A stretch of 64,000 nt of DNA from Janthinobacterium sp. GW456P (lineage in GTDB: Bacteria; Pseudomonadota; Gammaproteobacteria; Burkholderiales; Burkholderiaceae_D), in the NCBI RefSeq assembly GCF_002127655.1, contig NZ_NEHB01000032.1, positions 1-64,000 of the forward strand, written 5' to 3'. Below the pieces are notes generated by a model. The model searched no databases. It was not told the origin of the DNA and worked only from the letters and a program-made list of their open reading frames with translations. A program made the translations under genes and the position numbers. Position 1 is the stretch's first letter, and each line of letters starts with the position of its first letter. Shown here one piece after another: positions 33,805 through 42,844 of this stretch.

Positions 33805-35379
33805 TTATGTGAAGGCCTTGATGACGGCATCGAGCTTGACCTTCAGCGACTTGTCATGCGCGTGGATGGCCGGCACGTCGCGCGGCACGCCGAGCAGCTG
33901 GTAGACGGCCGTCTGCGCCGCGCGCACCGAGTATTCCACCGTAAACACGACGTCGTCGGCAATTTCCACGAACTGGCTGACGAAGGCCAGGTTGACGGAG
34001 CCGGCCGGCACGGGCAGCGGGCGGTCGCTTTTTGCGCGGGGCATGAACATGCTGGTGATGTAAGGCATGCGGCAGGGAATGCAGTTGGCCGTGGCCATCA
34101 TGTCGAGGTCGAAATTCAGATGGCCGCACAGCTCGCGCAGGATTTCCTCGCCGCTGCAGTCGGACATGGGCTTGGCGACGAAGTTGCCGATGCGGTCAGG
34201 GTGCAGCGCGTAACCCCAGAACACTTGCACGCCCTCGGGCTGGCCCGCGAAATGGGGCTGGTGCGCCAGCACGATGGACATGAACCAGTTGCTGTCCTTG
34301 AAGGTGACGAGGCCGCCCGTGCCCGCGCTGTTGCCAGTGAATTGTTCCATCCTGTCGAAGAAGGCGCTGTCTTTCAGGGTGACCGTGTACGAGGCCCAGT
34401 ACGATTCGGGAATGCTGCTGTTGAAGGCGGCGGGGCGACCCAGTTGCGGGCGGCCCTCGGCCAGCTTTTCCCACAGGCGCCAGCCGTGGCTGTCGTTCTT
34501 CGTGCGCTTGGCCGGCGCGCTGTGCATGCTGCCATAGCTCGATGCATCCGTCATCGAGGCGTTCTGGAAAAAGACCAGGTCGCCGGCAGCGACAGGAATC
34601 ACGTCGGCCATGCCGCGGCGCTGGCAGGCAATGGCGGTGGCGCTCAGGCGGCCTTCGGATTCCTGCACTTCGATATCGGTTACCGCGCAATCCATGATGA
34701 TGTTCACGCCTTGCTCCTGCAGCCACGCGACCAGCGGGCGCACCAGCGAATCGTACTGGTTGTAGACGGTGCGCTTGACGCCGGCCAGCGTCTCGATGCG
34801 CGAAAACTCCAGCATGAAACGGTGCAGATAGCGCTTGAACTCGACGGCGCTGTGCCAGGGCTGGAAGGCGAACGTGGTGGCCCACATGTACCAGAACTTG
34901 GTGTCGAAAAATGCGGGTGAGAGCCAGTCCGTGATGGCGCTGCTGCCCAGGGCGTCTTCATCGGCTTCCGTCAGCTTCAGCAGTTCCAGCCTGTCCTGCA
35001 TGGAAAAGCCCATGCTGCTGACGTCGACCTTGAAACGGTTGCGGTCGACCAGGCGCGCGCGCGAGTGGGGAATATGCCGTTCGTTGAAGGCGATGGTTTC
35101 GTCGTAGACGCTCTGGCCCGCATGCTCGAGCGAGGGGATGCTCTTGAACAAGTCCCAGGTGCATTCGTAATTGTCGGTGGTCAGCATGCGCCCGCCGCGC
35201 AAGGTGTAGCCATCCGCGGCATTGCCGCCGCCATCGAGGCTGCCGCCCGTCACGGGCGCCGCTTCGAAGATGGTGATGTTACTGCCTTGCATGCCGCCGT
35301 CGCGTATCATGAAGGCGGCCGCGGCCAGCGAGCCGATGCCGCCGCCGACGAGGTAGGCTTTTTTATCTGTATTGTGCAT
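33805..35379 (-). CDS. ohyA: Oleate hydratase (myosin-cross-reactive antigen family)
   Basis: Adds water to the cis-9 double bond of oleate, giving 10-hydroxystearate; FAD plays a structural role. The 524-residue protein has the dinucleotide motif LVGGGIGSLAAAAFMIRDGG at residues 11-30, TRGG-like RGGRMLTTDNYECTWDLFK near residue 61 with the family Glu, and FWYMWATTFAFQPWHSAVEF near residue 161. It probably protects membranes from unsaturated fatty acids. It stands alone, with a strong dyad upstream. Confidence 0.92.
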   Translation of the reverse strand: MHNTDKKAYLVGGGIGSLAAAAFMIRDGGMQGSNITIFEAAPVTGGSLDGGGNAADGYTLRGGRMLTTDNYECTWDLFKSIPSLEHAGQSVYDETIAFNERHIPHSRARLVDRNRFKVDVSSMGFSMQDRLELLKLTEADEDALGSSAITDWLSPAFFDTKFWYMWATTFAFQPWHSAVEFKRYLHRFMLEFSRIETLAGVKRTVYNQYDSLVRPLVAWLQEQGVNIIMDCAVTDIEVQESEGRLSATAIACQRRGMADVIPVAAGDLVFFQNASMTDASSYGSMHSAPAKRTKNDSHGWRLWEKLAEGRPQLGRPAAFNSSIPESYWASYTVTLKDSAFFDRMEQFTGNSAGTGGLVTFKDSNWFMSIVLAHQPHFAGQPEGVQVFWGYALHPDRIGNFVAKPMSDCSGEEILRELCGHLNFDLDMMATANCIPCRMPYITSMFMPRAKSDRPLPVPAGSVNLAFVSQFVEIADDVVFTVEYSVRAAQTAVYQLLGVPRDVPAIHAHDKSLKVKLDAVIKAFT

Positions 35380-35385
35380 ATTGTT

Positions 35386-35423
35386 CCCTGAATGTGATAT
35401 TTGCCTATTTTATAATATCAGGG
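35386..35423. promoter_or_regulatory. Nested dyads upstream of oleate hydratase
   Basis: Outer arms CCCTGA (35386-35391) and TCAGGG (35418-35423) enclose inner arms TGATATT (35395-35401) and AATATCA (35414-35420). On the minus strand the AT-rich centre supplies TATAAA/TATTAT sequences usable as a -10. The dyad starts seven bases upstream of the start codon, fitting a repressor operator such as a fatty-acid-responsive TetR protein; that identity is a guess. Confidence 0.45.
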
Positions 35424-35459
35424 TGAGAAACGGTCCCACAATAGAGCAACTGCTCGGTC

Positions 35460-36002
35460 TTATTCCATGCCGGCGCGCTCGTTGCGCCGTTCAAAATACA
35501 GCAAGTCCGACCAGGCGCCTTGGAAATGCATGGCTTTTTCCGAGCGCCCATACTGGTGAAAGCCGTTGCGCTGCATGACCGCGACCGAGCCCAGGTTTTG
35601 CGGCCGCGCCGTCGCTTCCAGGCGCCATAGTTCCAGTGGACCGAATGCTTCTTCCAGCAGTAGGGCCACGACGCGCGTGGCGTAGCCGCGTCCGCCGAAT
35701 TGTTCGCCGATGCGGTAACCGAGCGCCGCCTTGTTGAAATACGGGCGCGTGACGGCAGTCAGGTTGACCCTGCCGATGATCTGTCCGTCCAGCCTGGCCA
35801 GATACTGATAGGCGCGGTCTTGCTCGCGCTCGCGCTGCGCCTGCTCGATGGCGGCGGCGATGGCTTCCTGGCTATAGTAGGACGGCGCCCGGGCCGTGAC
35901 CCAGGATTCAAAATAGGCGCGGTTTTCCAGCTCGAAGGCCAGCAAGGCGGAGAGGTCGGCGCTGGTCGGAGGGGACAATTGGAGACGGTCGATGTCTGGC
36001 AT
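35460..36002 (-). CDS. GNAT family N-acetyltransferase (RimJ/RimL type)
   Basis: The 180-residue protein transfers acetyl from acetyl-CoA to an amine, in this subfamily often a protein N-terminus. Visible marks are IIGRVNLTAVTR, the acetyl-CoA loop GYRIGEQFGGRGYATRVVALLL near residue 97, and RLEATARPQNLGSVAVMQRNGF. It is alone, convergent with nothing and divergent from the VOC gene. The acceptor is unknown. Confidence 0.86.
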   Translation of the reverse strand: MPDIDRLQLSPPTSADLSALLAFELENRAYFESWVTARAPSYYSQEAIAAAIEQAQREREQDRAYQYLARLDGQIIGRVNLTAVTRPYFNKAALGYRIGEQFGGRGYATRVVALLLEEAFGPLELWRLEATARPQNLGSVAVMQRNGFHQYGRSEKAMHFQGAWSDLLYFERRNERAGME

Positions 36003-36083
36003 GGGATCTGGTCCGAAAGTGATGCGCCATTATAATCAGCTGGCGCACTTTGCCGCACATGCCAGACTTCATGAAGGAGCGAT

Positions 36084-36476
36084 ATGCTGTCCCATCTCTG
36101 CCTCGGCACCAACGACTTTCCCCGCGCCTACGCCTTCTATACGGCCTTGCTGGGAGAACTCGATTTGATCGAAAAATTTCATGACCCGGCCAAGCCTTGG
36201 GCGGGCTGGATGGCGCGGCAGGCGCCGCGTCCCCTGTTCGTGCTGACGGCGCCGCATGATGGCTTGCCGGCGACGCCCGGCAATGGCCAGATGACGGCCT
36301 TGCTGGCGGCCAGCCGCGCGCAGGTGGACCGCTGCCACCAGGCCGTGCTGGCGCTGGGCGCCGTGTGCGAAGGGCCGCCCGGCTTGCGTCCCCATTACCA
36401 CGCCCATTACTATGGCGCATACTTCCGCGACCTCGACGGCAACAAGCTGTGCGTCTGCTGCCACGGCGAGGAGTAA
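36084..36476 (+). CDS. VOC family (glyoxalase-like) protein
   Basis: The 130-residue single vicinal-oxygen-chelate domain protein begins LSHLCLGTNDFPRAYAFYTALLGEL and ends FRDLDGNKLCVCCHG, the typical first and last beta-alpha-beta elements. Metal ligands probably include His3 and a later acidic residue. Members include dioxygenases, glyoxalases and resistance proteins; nothing here decides between them. ATG is preceded by GAAGGAG. Confidence 0.84.
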   Translation: MLSHLCLGTNDFPRAYAFYTALLGELDLIEKFHDPAKPWAGWMARQAPRPLFVLTAPHDGLPATPGNGQMTALLAASRAQVDRCHQAVLALGAVCEGPPGLRPHYHAHYYGAYFRDLDGNKLCVCCHGEE

Positions 36477-36477
36477 C

Positions 36478-37062
36478 TCAGCGCTCTCCCCACACCTCGT
36501 CTTCCGTCCAGCCCAGCTCCGCAAAATCCTGCGCCCGCTCGTCCGCTTCGCCGGCGCAATAGAATTCGTCGAGCTGCGGCGGCGCGATGCGCGTGCCGGC
36601 CAGCATGGCGTGCACCTGCCCCCGGTGGTGGATCTGGTGCTGGAACACGTGCGCGAGCAGGCGCAGGCGCGTGTCGACTTGCGGGGTGTCGCGCAAGATC
36701 GTCACGGGCCGCGCCAGGTCAAGGTCGCACAGGCTGCGGCAATGGGCGATCAGGCGCGCATCCGACGCGCGCTGTGCCGCGTGCAGGGTTGCGCAATCGG
36801 TAAATGGTTCGTCCTGTGCAAAAAAGATATAGCAGTCGGGGTGGGGCGCTTCGCCGCGCAGCTCGCGCTCGAGCGCGTCGAGATAAAACCAGTCGCATGT
36901 GAGGATGTGGTTCAGCGTGAACTGGATGGTGGGGAAAAAACTGACGCGCGTGGCCTGGAACTCGGCACGGGTCAGCTGCCCGCAAGCTTTCAGCAGGCGG
37001 TGGTTGGCCCAGGCGTTGTTGTACGCCTGGCTGGTGAGGTAGTGGGCAAGTGGATTGTTCAT
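36478..37062 (-). CDS. DinB-family protein
   Basis: The 194-residue four-helix-bundle protein is of the DinB/DUF664 type. The metal-binding histidines are seen in TLNHILTCDWFYLDAL near residue 49 and HVFQHQIHHRGQVHAML near residue 137. Members are metal-dependent thiol transferases or damage-induced proteins of unclear role. The gene is convergent with the VOC gene, with only one base between their stops. Confidence 0.86.
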   Translation of the reverse strand: MNNPLAHYLTSQAYNNAWANHRLLKACGQLTRAEFQATRVSFFPTIQFTLNHILTCDWFYLDALERELRGEAPHPDCYIFFAQDEPFTDCATLHAAQRASDARLIAHCRSLCDLDLARPVTILRDTPQVDTRLRLLAHVFQHQIHHRGQVHAMLAGTRIAPPQLDEFYCAGEADERAQDFAELGWTEDEVWGER

Positions 37063-37230
37063 GATGGGTCGCTTGTTGGGCAGGGAGGGCAGGGGGGCAT
37101 GTCATGCCACTTTAGCATGTTGCGGCAGGTGGACAAAGCGCTCACGCCCGCCGCACCGGCGCCGCTGTCATCAAGTAAAATCGCGGGGCGGATTTCGCGA
37201 TAGTGATGCACATAGGGCTGGAAGAATAAA

Positions 37231-38229
37231 ATGGGTTGGATAGGAAAATTACTGAGCGGCGGCGACGATAAAAACAAGGCTGCGACCCTCACGGCAGCGG
37301 CGGCGCCCGAGATGGCACGGCAGCCGGCGACCATCACCGAAATCGATGCCATTTACTACCGCTGGCTGGCGGCCGCCGGTTCGGCGCAGGCGCCGGCGGA
37401 GGCGGAGCAGCAGATTCTGGACGCATTGGCGCGCCTGGTGTGTGAACCGGTCGCTGGCGCCGCGCTGATACCGCGCATTCCGGCCATCATTCCCCAGTTG
37501 ATGCGTACCTTGCAAGATGAAAACATGAGCGCGGCCAAGCTGTCGGCCCAGCTGGCCCAGGATGTGCTGCTGGTGGCCGAGGTCTACCGCGAAGCGAACC
37601 GGCCGCGCTACCATTCGCGCTACAACGCCAGCCCGTCGATCAACAACATGGAAGGCGCCATTATGCTGCTCGGGCAAAACGGCATGCGCATGCTGCTGGC
37701 CCGCGTCGCCTTCCGTCCCATCGTCAGCATGCAAAGCGGCGGCTTGACCATCCGCACGGCGCCGCTGATCTGGCGCCAGTCCGAGAAGTGCGCGCTGGCG
37801 GCCAACCTGGTCGCGCCGGCCATGCAGGCCAACGCCTTCGACGCCTATCTCGCGGGACTGATGGCCAATGTCGGCCTGGTGGTGGCCTTCCGGCTGATCG
37901 ACCAGATGCATGCGCCCGACGCCTTTCCGCAATCGGATGCCTTCATTGCCCAGGTATTTGCGCAAGCGCGCATCTTGTCGGTACGGATCGCCGAATTATG
38001 GGAGTTTCCCGCTTCCGTCACCCGCGCGATCGGGCAGGTGGGGCAGGCCGATGCCGATCCGCAGGCGCAAGCGCTGGCGCTGGGCGACCGTTTGAGCAAG
38101 CTGCGCATGCTGGTCGATACGGGCCGCTTTCCTGCCGACGATCCCTTCGTGATGACCGGCCTTGGCAAGAGCGAACTGCTGGTGTTTGACAAACTGGCCG
38201 ACGACGACGAGGATGAGGACGAGGATTGA
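37231..38229 (+). CDS. HDOD domain protein
   Basis: The 332-residue cytoplasmic protein carries an HDOD domain, a catalytically inactive relative of HD phosphohydrolases. The domain runs from about residue 75 to 260, with SAQLAQDVLLVAEVYREANR, NNMEGAIMLLGQNGMRMLLAR and YLAGLMANVGLVVAFRLIDQ. HDOD proteins usually act as scaffolds in signalling, often near cyclic di-GMP pathways. The tail is strongly acidic (DDDEDEDED). It is monocistronic. Confidence 0.85.
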   Translation: MGWIGKLLSGGDDKNKAATLTAAAAPEMARQPATITEIDAIYYRWLAAAGSAQAPAEAEQQILDALARLVCEPVAGAALIPRIPAIIPQLMRTLQDENMSAAKLSAQLAQDVLLVAEVYREANRPRYHSRYNASPSINNMEGAIMLLGQNGMRMLLARVAFRPIVSMQSGGLTIRTAPLIWRQSEKCALAANLVAPAMQANAFDAYLAGLMANVGLVVAFRLIDQMHAPDAFPQSDAFIAQVFAQARILSVRIAELWEFPASVTRAIGQVGQADADPQAQALALGDRLSKLRMLVDTGRFPADDPFVMTGLGKSELLVFDKLADDDEDEDED

Positions 38230-38268
38230 TGGCCGCAGGCCCCTCAACCCCCGTGCACGGCATGTCGC

Positions 38269-38982
38269 TCAGCGCGCAAAGTACAGCGCATGCAGGTGCT
38301 CGAGGTCGACATCAACCGCCGCCTGCGACAGCGCCACCTTGCCGCTTTGCATCAGGTAGACGTGATCGGCCACGCCGACGGCGCGCGCCGTGTTCTGCTC
38401 GACGAGGATGATGGTGCGCTTGCCGTCGTTCAGGCGCGCGAGGATCTCGAACAACTCGTTGACCACCAGAGGCGCCAGGCCCAGCGACGGCTCGTCGATG
38501 ATCAACAGCGACGGGTCCGACATCAGGCCCCGCGCCATCGCCAGCATCTGCGCCTCGCCGCCGGAGAGCGAGCCGGCCAGCTGGCGGCGCCGTTCGTGCA
38601 GGCGCGGGAACATGGCGTAGGCTTCGGCCAGGCGCGCCGGCATGTGGCTGCGGTGCTCCTTCGGAAACGCGCCCATGATCAGGTTTTCTTCCACGCTCAT
38701 GTCGCGAAACGTCATGCGCCCCTCGGGTATCATCGTGACCCTCGCGTCGCTCATCTTCCACGTGGGCGTGCCGTTGATGGCCTGACCGTCGAGCGCGATG
38801 CTGCCCGCACCCACGGGCAGCAGGCCCATGATGGCGCGCAGCAGGGTCGTCTTGCCGGCCCCGTTCGGGCCGATGATGGTGGTCAGCTTGCCCTTCCGGA
38901 TCGACAGCGACACATCCCACAACACGTTGATGGCGCCATAGCCGGCGCGCAGATTGCTAATCTCCAGCATCGTTTCAGGCAT
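38269..38982 (-). CDS. livF: Branched-chain-type ABC transporter ATPase LivF
   Basis: The 237-residue ATPase has Walker A GPNGAGKTT, signature LSGGEAQMLAMARGL and Walker B LLIIDEPSLGLAP. GGGAG before the ATG at 38982 supports this start, which overlaps the livG end by eight bases; an in-frame ATG at 38970 is possible. It is the last gene of the Liv-type importer. Given the ligase and dehydrogenase upstream, the substrate may be an aromatic or fatty acid rather than leucine. Confidence 0.92.
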   Translation of the reverse strand: MPETMLEISNLRAGYGAINVLWDVSLSIRKGKLTTIIGPNGAGKTTLLRAIMGLLPVGAGSIALDGQAINGTPTWKMSDARVTMIPEGRMTFRDMSVEENLIMGAFPKEHRSHMPARLAEAYAMFPRLHERRRQLAGSLSGGEAQMLAMARGLMSDPSLLIIDEPSLGLAPLVVNELFEILARLNDGKRTIILVEQNTARAVGVADHVYLMQSGKVALSQAAVDVDLEHLHALYFAR

Positions 38983-39688
38983 GGACTGCTCCCGTATAGC
39001 TTTCGATGACGGCCGGATCGCGGAAGACGGCATCGGGCGTGCCGTCGGCGATCAGCTGGCCAAAATTGAGCACGGCCACGCGCTGGCACAGATTGCTGAT
39101 GGTTTCGATATCGTGCTCGATCATGACGATGCCCACGCCAAAGGCGGCGTGCAGCTCCTTGAGCATGCCCATGAAACGGCGCTTGCCGTTCGTTTCCAGG
39201 CCGGCCAGCACCTCATCGAGCAGCAGCAGTTTCGGATTGGTCGCCAGCGCCTTGGCCACTTCCAGCGCTTTCAATTCCGTCAGCGCCAGTTCGCTGGCCG
39301 CGTCGCGCTGCGCCTTGTCCGCCAGGCTCGTGAAATCGAGGATTTCATCGATCTTGCGCGTGTCCACCTTGCCCGTGCCGAAGCGCTGCGCCACGACGAG
39401 GTTTTCGCGCACCGTCAATTCATGCATCGGCTGCGGGATCTGGAAGGTGCGGCCCAGTCCCAGGCGCGCGCGCTGGTACATGGGCGTGGCCATGATGTCG
39501 CGTCCCTCGAAGCGGATGCCGCCGCCGGTGGGGCTTACCAGGCCGGAAATGGCATTGAACAGCGTGGTCTTGCCGGCGCCGTTGGCACCCACCAGGCCGA
39601 TCACGTCGTGGCTGCCCACCTTTAACGTGACGGCATCGACGGCCGTCAGGCCGCCGAAGCGCACGGACACATTATCGAGTTCAAGCAT
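38975..39688 (-). CDS. livG: Branched-chain-type ABC transporter ATPase LivG
   Basis: The 237-residue ATPase has Walker A GANGAGKTTLFNAISGL near residue 35, Walker B LLLLDEVLAGLE and the LivG-typical C-terminal IEHDIETISNLCQRVAVLNFGQ. The usual LSGGQ signature is altered: the segment before Walker B reads LALTELKALEVAKALATNP, a form found in some Liv-type ATPases where LxxxxxxxLEVARAL stands in for it. It overlaps livM by eight bases and livF by eight bases. Confidence 0.92.
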   Translation of the reverse strand: MLELDNVSVRFGGLTAVDAVTLKVGSHDVIGLVGANGAGKTTLFNAISGLVSPTGGGIRFEGRDIMATPMYQRARLGLGRTFQIPQPMHELTVRENLVVAQRFGTGKVDTRKIDEILDFTSLADKAQRDAASELALTELKALEVAKALATNPKLLLLDEVLAGLETNGKRRFMGMLKELHAAFGVGIVMIEHDIETISNLCQRVAVLNFGQLIADGTPDAVFRDPAVIESYTGAVHA

Positions 39689-40655
39689 GTTGTTTCTCCT
39701 TCGCTTTGAACATGTTTTTCAGCCATTTTTGCAGCAGCGGCAGCAAGCCGTTCGGACTGAAGACGATCATCGCCACCAGCAGCACGCCCAGCACCAACTG
39801 GTGGCCGGTGGGGATCAGCGACTTGAAGATCAGCTGGTCGACCAGGTAGACCACCACGGCGCCCAGCACGGGGCCGAGGATGGTGCGGTAGCCGCCGAAG
39901 ATGGCCGCCACGATCGGCAAGGTCACCCACAGGCTGTTGAAGGCGTAGTCGGGTTCCAGAAAATTGATGTAGTGGGCGTTGAAGGCGCCGAACAGGCCCG
40001 CCATGAAGGCCGACACGAGCAGCATCGCGCCTTTCAGCAAGGTGCTGTTGACGCCGACGACGCGCGTGGCGTCCTCGCTGTCGTGCATGGCGCGCAGGGC
40101 GATGCCGTAGTGGCTGGCGCGGATGCGGCTGTAGGCAAGGGCGCACGCCACCACCAGGGTCAGCACCACCAGGTAGGCGCCCGTCTTGCTGGCCAGATCG
40201 AAGCCGAAGACGGTGGGTAAGGCCGGGATATTGTTGATGCCGCCCGCGCCGCCCGTCACGGCACTCCATTCCGTGGCCAGGATGCGGAAGATGTGCGCGT
40301 AGGCGAGGATGGCCAGCGCAAAATACGGCCCGCGCAGCCGCAGCACGGGCAGCATGATGACGGCGGCAATGGCGGCGCCCGCGCCGCCCAGCAGCATGGC
40401 GGCAAACACGGGCAGGCCCAGTTTCACGCTGGCCAGTGCGGAGACATACGCGCCCACGCCGAAGAACGCCGCGTGGCCGAAGCTGACCATGCCGCCCAGG
40501 TTGCCCAGCAGGGCCCAGGACATGGCCACGCCGCCGATGATCAATGCCGCCACCACCATGCTCATCACGTACTGGTTGGCGCCCAGGGCCAGCGGCACGG
40601 CGACATACGCGGCCAGCAGCAGGATTGCCGTGGAAATCAAAGTCGAGCGCTTCAT
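39681..40655 (-). CDS. livM: Branched-chain-type ABC transporter permease LivM
   Basis: The 324-residue inner-membrane permease has about eight to nine helices. LivM marks include LLGNLGGMVSFGHAAFFGVGAY near residue 52 and RIRASHYGIALRAMHDSEDATRVVGVN near residue 170. The start overlaps the livH stop by four bases (ATGA); the longer open frame upstream is only the shadow of livH. Confidence 0.93.
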   Translation of the reverse strand: MKRSTLISTAILLLAAYVAVPLALGANQYVMSMVVAALIIGGVAMSWALLGNLGGMVSFGHAAFFGVGAYVSALASVKLGLPVFAAMLLGGAGAAIAAVIMLPVLRLRGPYFALAILAYAHIFRILATEWSAVTGGAGGINNIPALPTVFGFDLASKTGAYLVVLTLVVACALAYSRIRASHYGIALRAMHDSEDATRVVGVNSTLLKGAMLLVSAFMAGLFGAFNAHYINFLEPDYAFNSLWVTLPIVAAIFGGYRTILGPVLGAVVVYLVDQLIFKSLIPTGHQLVLGVLLVAMIVFSPNGLLPLLQKWLKNMFKAKEKQHA

Positions 40656-41524
40656 CCGCGCCTCCGCTGTGCGCCGAACAGGCCGTTCGGCATGATGAAC
40701 AGCACCAGCAGGAACAGCACCATGCCCGACAATTCCTGCAGCGCGGAGCTGGCCAGGGTGACGGTCAAGGCTTCGGCCACGCCCAGCAGCACGGCGGCAA
40801 GCAGCACGCCGGGAATCGAGCCGATGCCGGCCAGTACCGTGATGATAAAGGCCTTCACCGTCAGCGCGCCGCCGTAGGCAGGCTGGATCACGCCATAACT
40901 GAACAGGGCGACGCCGGCAAAGGCGGCCAGGATGCCGGCGACGAGAAAGGACACCAGTTCCGTGCGACCTGGATCGATGCCCATCAGCTTGGCCGCGTCG
41001 CGGTTGCTGGACACGGCGCGCACGGCGCGGCCATACCAGCTGGTCGACAGCCAGCGCCACAGGGCGGCCATCAGCACCAGGCTGACGCCGAAGAAAATCA
41101 CTTCGCTGCGCATGCTGAAAAACGGGCCGATCTCGAAGCCTTCCTGCAGCCAGCTCGACGAGGTCGAGCGGATGTCGGCCTTCCAGACGAGCAAAATGAA
41201 ATTGGTGAGGATCACGCCGATGCCGTAGGTGAGGATCAGCGAATTGATTTCGCGGTCTTTCTTGATGCGGCTGACGATCAGGTAGACGCCCACGGACGTC
41301 AGGCTGACGATCACCAGCGCGACGGGAATGGCGAACATCGGCCCCAGGCCCAGGCCGGACTCCACGCTGTAGGCGATGTAGGCGGCCAGCAGCACCAGTT
41401 CGCCGTGCGCCAGGTTGATCACTTTCATGGTGCCGAACACCAGCGCCAGTCCCAGTGCGATCAGGGCGTAGGAGCCGCCCTGCAGCAAGCCCGAATACAG
41501 GGCTTGCAAGATTAATTCTGTCAT
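40652..41524 (-). CDS. livH: Branched-chain-type ABC transporter permease LivH
   Basis: The 290-residue permease begins LILQALYSGLLQGGSYALIALGLALVFGTMKVINLAHGEL, shown here only in part of its conserved core, and has about eight membrane helices. GRAVRAVSSNRDAAKLMGID is the cytoplasmic EAA-like loop. It follows the binding-protein gene after 93 bases that contain a stable hairpin, and it is coupled to livM. Confidence 0.93.
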   Translation of the reverse strand: MTELILQALYSGLLQGGSYALIALGLALVFGTMKVINLAHGELVLLAAYIAYSVESGLGLGPMFAIPVALVIVSLTSVGVYLIVSRIKKDREINSLILTYGIGVILTNFILLVWKADIRSTSSSWLQEGFEIGPFFSMRSEVIFFGVSLVLMAALWRWLSTSWYGRAVRAVSSNRDAAKLMGIDPGRTELVSFLVAGILAAFAGVALFSYGVIQPAYGGALTVKAFIITVLAGIGSIPGVLLAAVLLGVAEALTVTLASSALQELSGMVLFLLVLFIMPNGLFGAQRRRG

Positions 41525-41577
41525 GTCTTCATCCCGTCAGGCGGCCCTGGCGCAGGCCAGAACTGCCGTTCATCGGT

Positions 41578-41596
41578 GCGCGCCCGGCGGGCGCGC
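41578..41596 (-). terminator. GC-rich hairpin between binding protein and livH
   Basis: Arms GCGCGCCC and GGGCGCGC around a three-base loop form a very stable stem just after the binding-protein stop. There is no T tract, so it is more likely to stabilise the upstream message or partly attenuate transcription, giving more binding protein than permease. Confidence 0.4.
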
Positions 41597-41617
41597 GCGT
41601 GTGCAGCGGGAGGCTGC

Positions 41618-42784
41618 TTACCAGGGCAGGGCAGGATAGTTCAGCTTGCCCGTCGCGTGTTCCTTCGGCCAGACGATCACCACTTTCTTGTCCTGGTGCT
41701 GCGCCATGCGGTGCACGAAATTCTGGTTGTCGCCGTTGGCGGCGAACTGTACGCGGCCGATCAGGGTTTCGCGGTCCGTCTTGCGCATCTCGTCGGCCAC
41801 GCCGCCTTTCTTGAGCGTGCCCTTGTCGGCCGCGCGCGCGATCGCTTCGAACAGCAGCATCGACTGCACATAGCCGAACTGGCCCAGGTAATCGGGCTCC
41901 TTCTTGTACAGCTGCTTGTAGGCGTCGCTGAAGGCCTTGCCGTCGGCCGTCTTGAATTCGGTCGGGAAGGGCAGCAGGGCCGTGCCGAAGACGTTCGGCA
42001 TCAGGTCGGGGAAATCGGCCGCCATTTTCGGCGTGGCCAGCGACCACACGCCCACCATGGCCTTGATCTTCGGTTTCAGCACGCGGGCGGCGCGGATGAT
42101 GCCCACGTAGTCGTTTTCATAGCCGACCATGGCCACCACTTCCGATTTGTCCTGCAGCTTGATCTTGTTGATGATGGGTTTGAAGTCGGTGATCGCCGGA
42201 TCGAACGAGTGCGTCGTCACCTTCACGCCCTTGGCCGCCAGGGCCTTTTCCACGTCCTTGGCCAGGCCCGTGGTGGCGTCCTTGGTCGAATACACGATGG
42301 AGACGGACTTGGCGCCCACATCCTGCAGCAGTCCCAGCATGGCTTTTTCGTAGCCGGCCGTGTTATTGATGCGGAAAAAATTCTTGCGCCCGCTGGCCAC
42401 CAGGCTGTCGTCCACGCCGCCCGAGGTGATGTAGACGAGGCCCAGTTTATTCGCCGTGTCCGAGGCGGGCGAGATATTGTTCGAGCCGTAGCCGCCCGTG
42501 ATGGCCACCACGCCCTGGCTGGCCAGCTTTTCCACGGCGGCGATGGCCTTGGCGGGCGCCGATTCGTCGTCGACGGTGACGATCTTGATGGTGTGCTTGC
42601 CGTTGGTCTTGTTGAAGACTTCGGCCGCGACCATGATCCCTTCCTGCATGCCGGCGCCGACCCGCGCCAGGTTGCCCGTCAGCGGGATTTCCGCGCCGAC
42701 CAGGAATTCGTCGGCGCTGGCCTGTGCCATCCAGGCGCTGGCGACCAGCGCTGCCATGGCGATGCGTGTATAGGTGCGTTTCAT
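41618..42784 (-). CDS. Liv-type ABC transporter substrate-binding protein
   Basis: The 388-residue periplasmic binding protein is of the LivJ/K superfamily (type I fold). The signal peptide ends near AQASA (residue 25), and the mature part shows LVGAEIPLTGNLARVGAGMQEGIMVAAEVFN and VVAITGGYGSNNISPASDTANK, typical of members that bind aromatic or amide ligands as well as amino acids. Its place after an acyl-CoA ligase and dehydrogenase suggests a carboxylic acid ligand. That is inference. Confidence 0.9.
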   Translation of the reverse strand: MKRTYTRIAMAALVASAWMAQASADEFLVGAEIPLTGNLARVGAGMQEGIMVAAEVFNKTNGKHTIKIVTVDDESAPAKAIAAVEKLASQGVVAITGGYGSNNISPASDTANKLGLVYITSGGVDDSLVASGRKNFFRINNTAGYEKAMLGLLQDVGAKSVSIVYSTKDATTGLAKDVEKALAAKGVKVTTHSFDPAITDFKPIINKIKLQDKSEVVAMVGYENDYVGIIRAARVLKPKIKAMVGVWSLATPKMAADFPDLMPNVFGTALLPFPTEFKTADGKAFSDAYKQLYKKEPDYLGQFGYVQSMLLFEAIARAADKGTLKKGGVADEMRKTDRETLIGRVQFAANGDNQNFVHRMAQHQDKKVVIVWPKEHATGKLNYPALPW

Positions 42785-42844
42785 CGTGTCTCCTCCGGTG
42801 ATGTGGCTTGTTTCTATTGTCGGGTCTGCTACTACATGGTCAAC

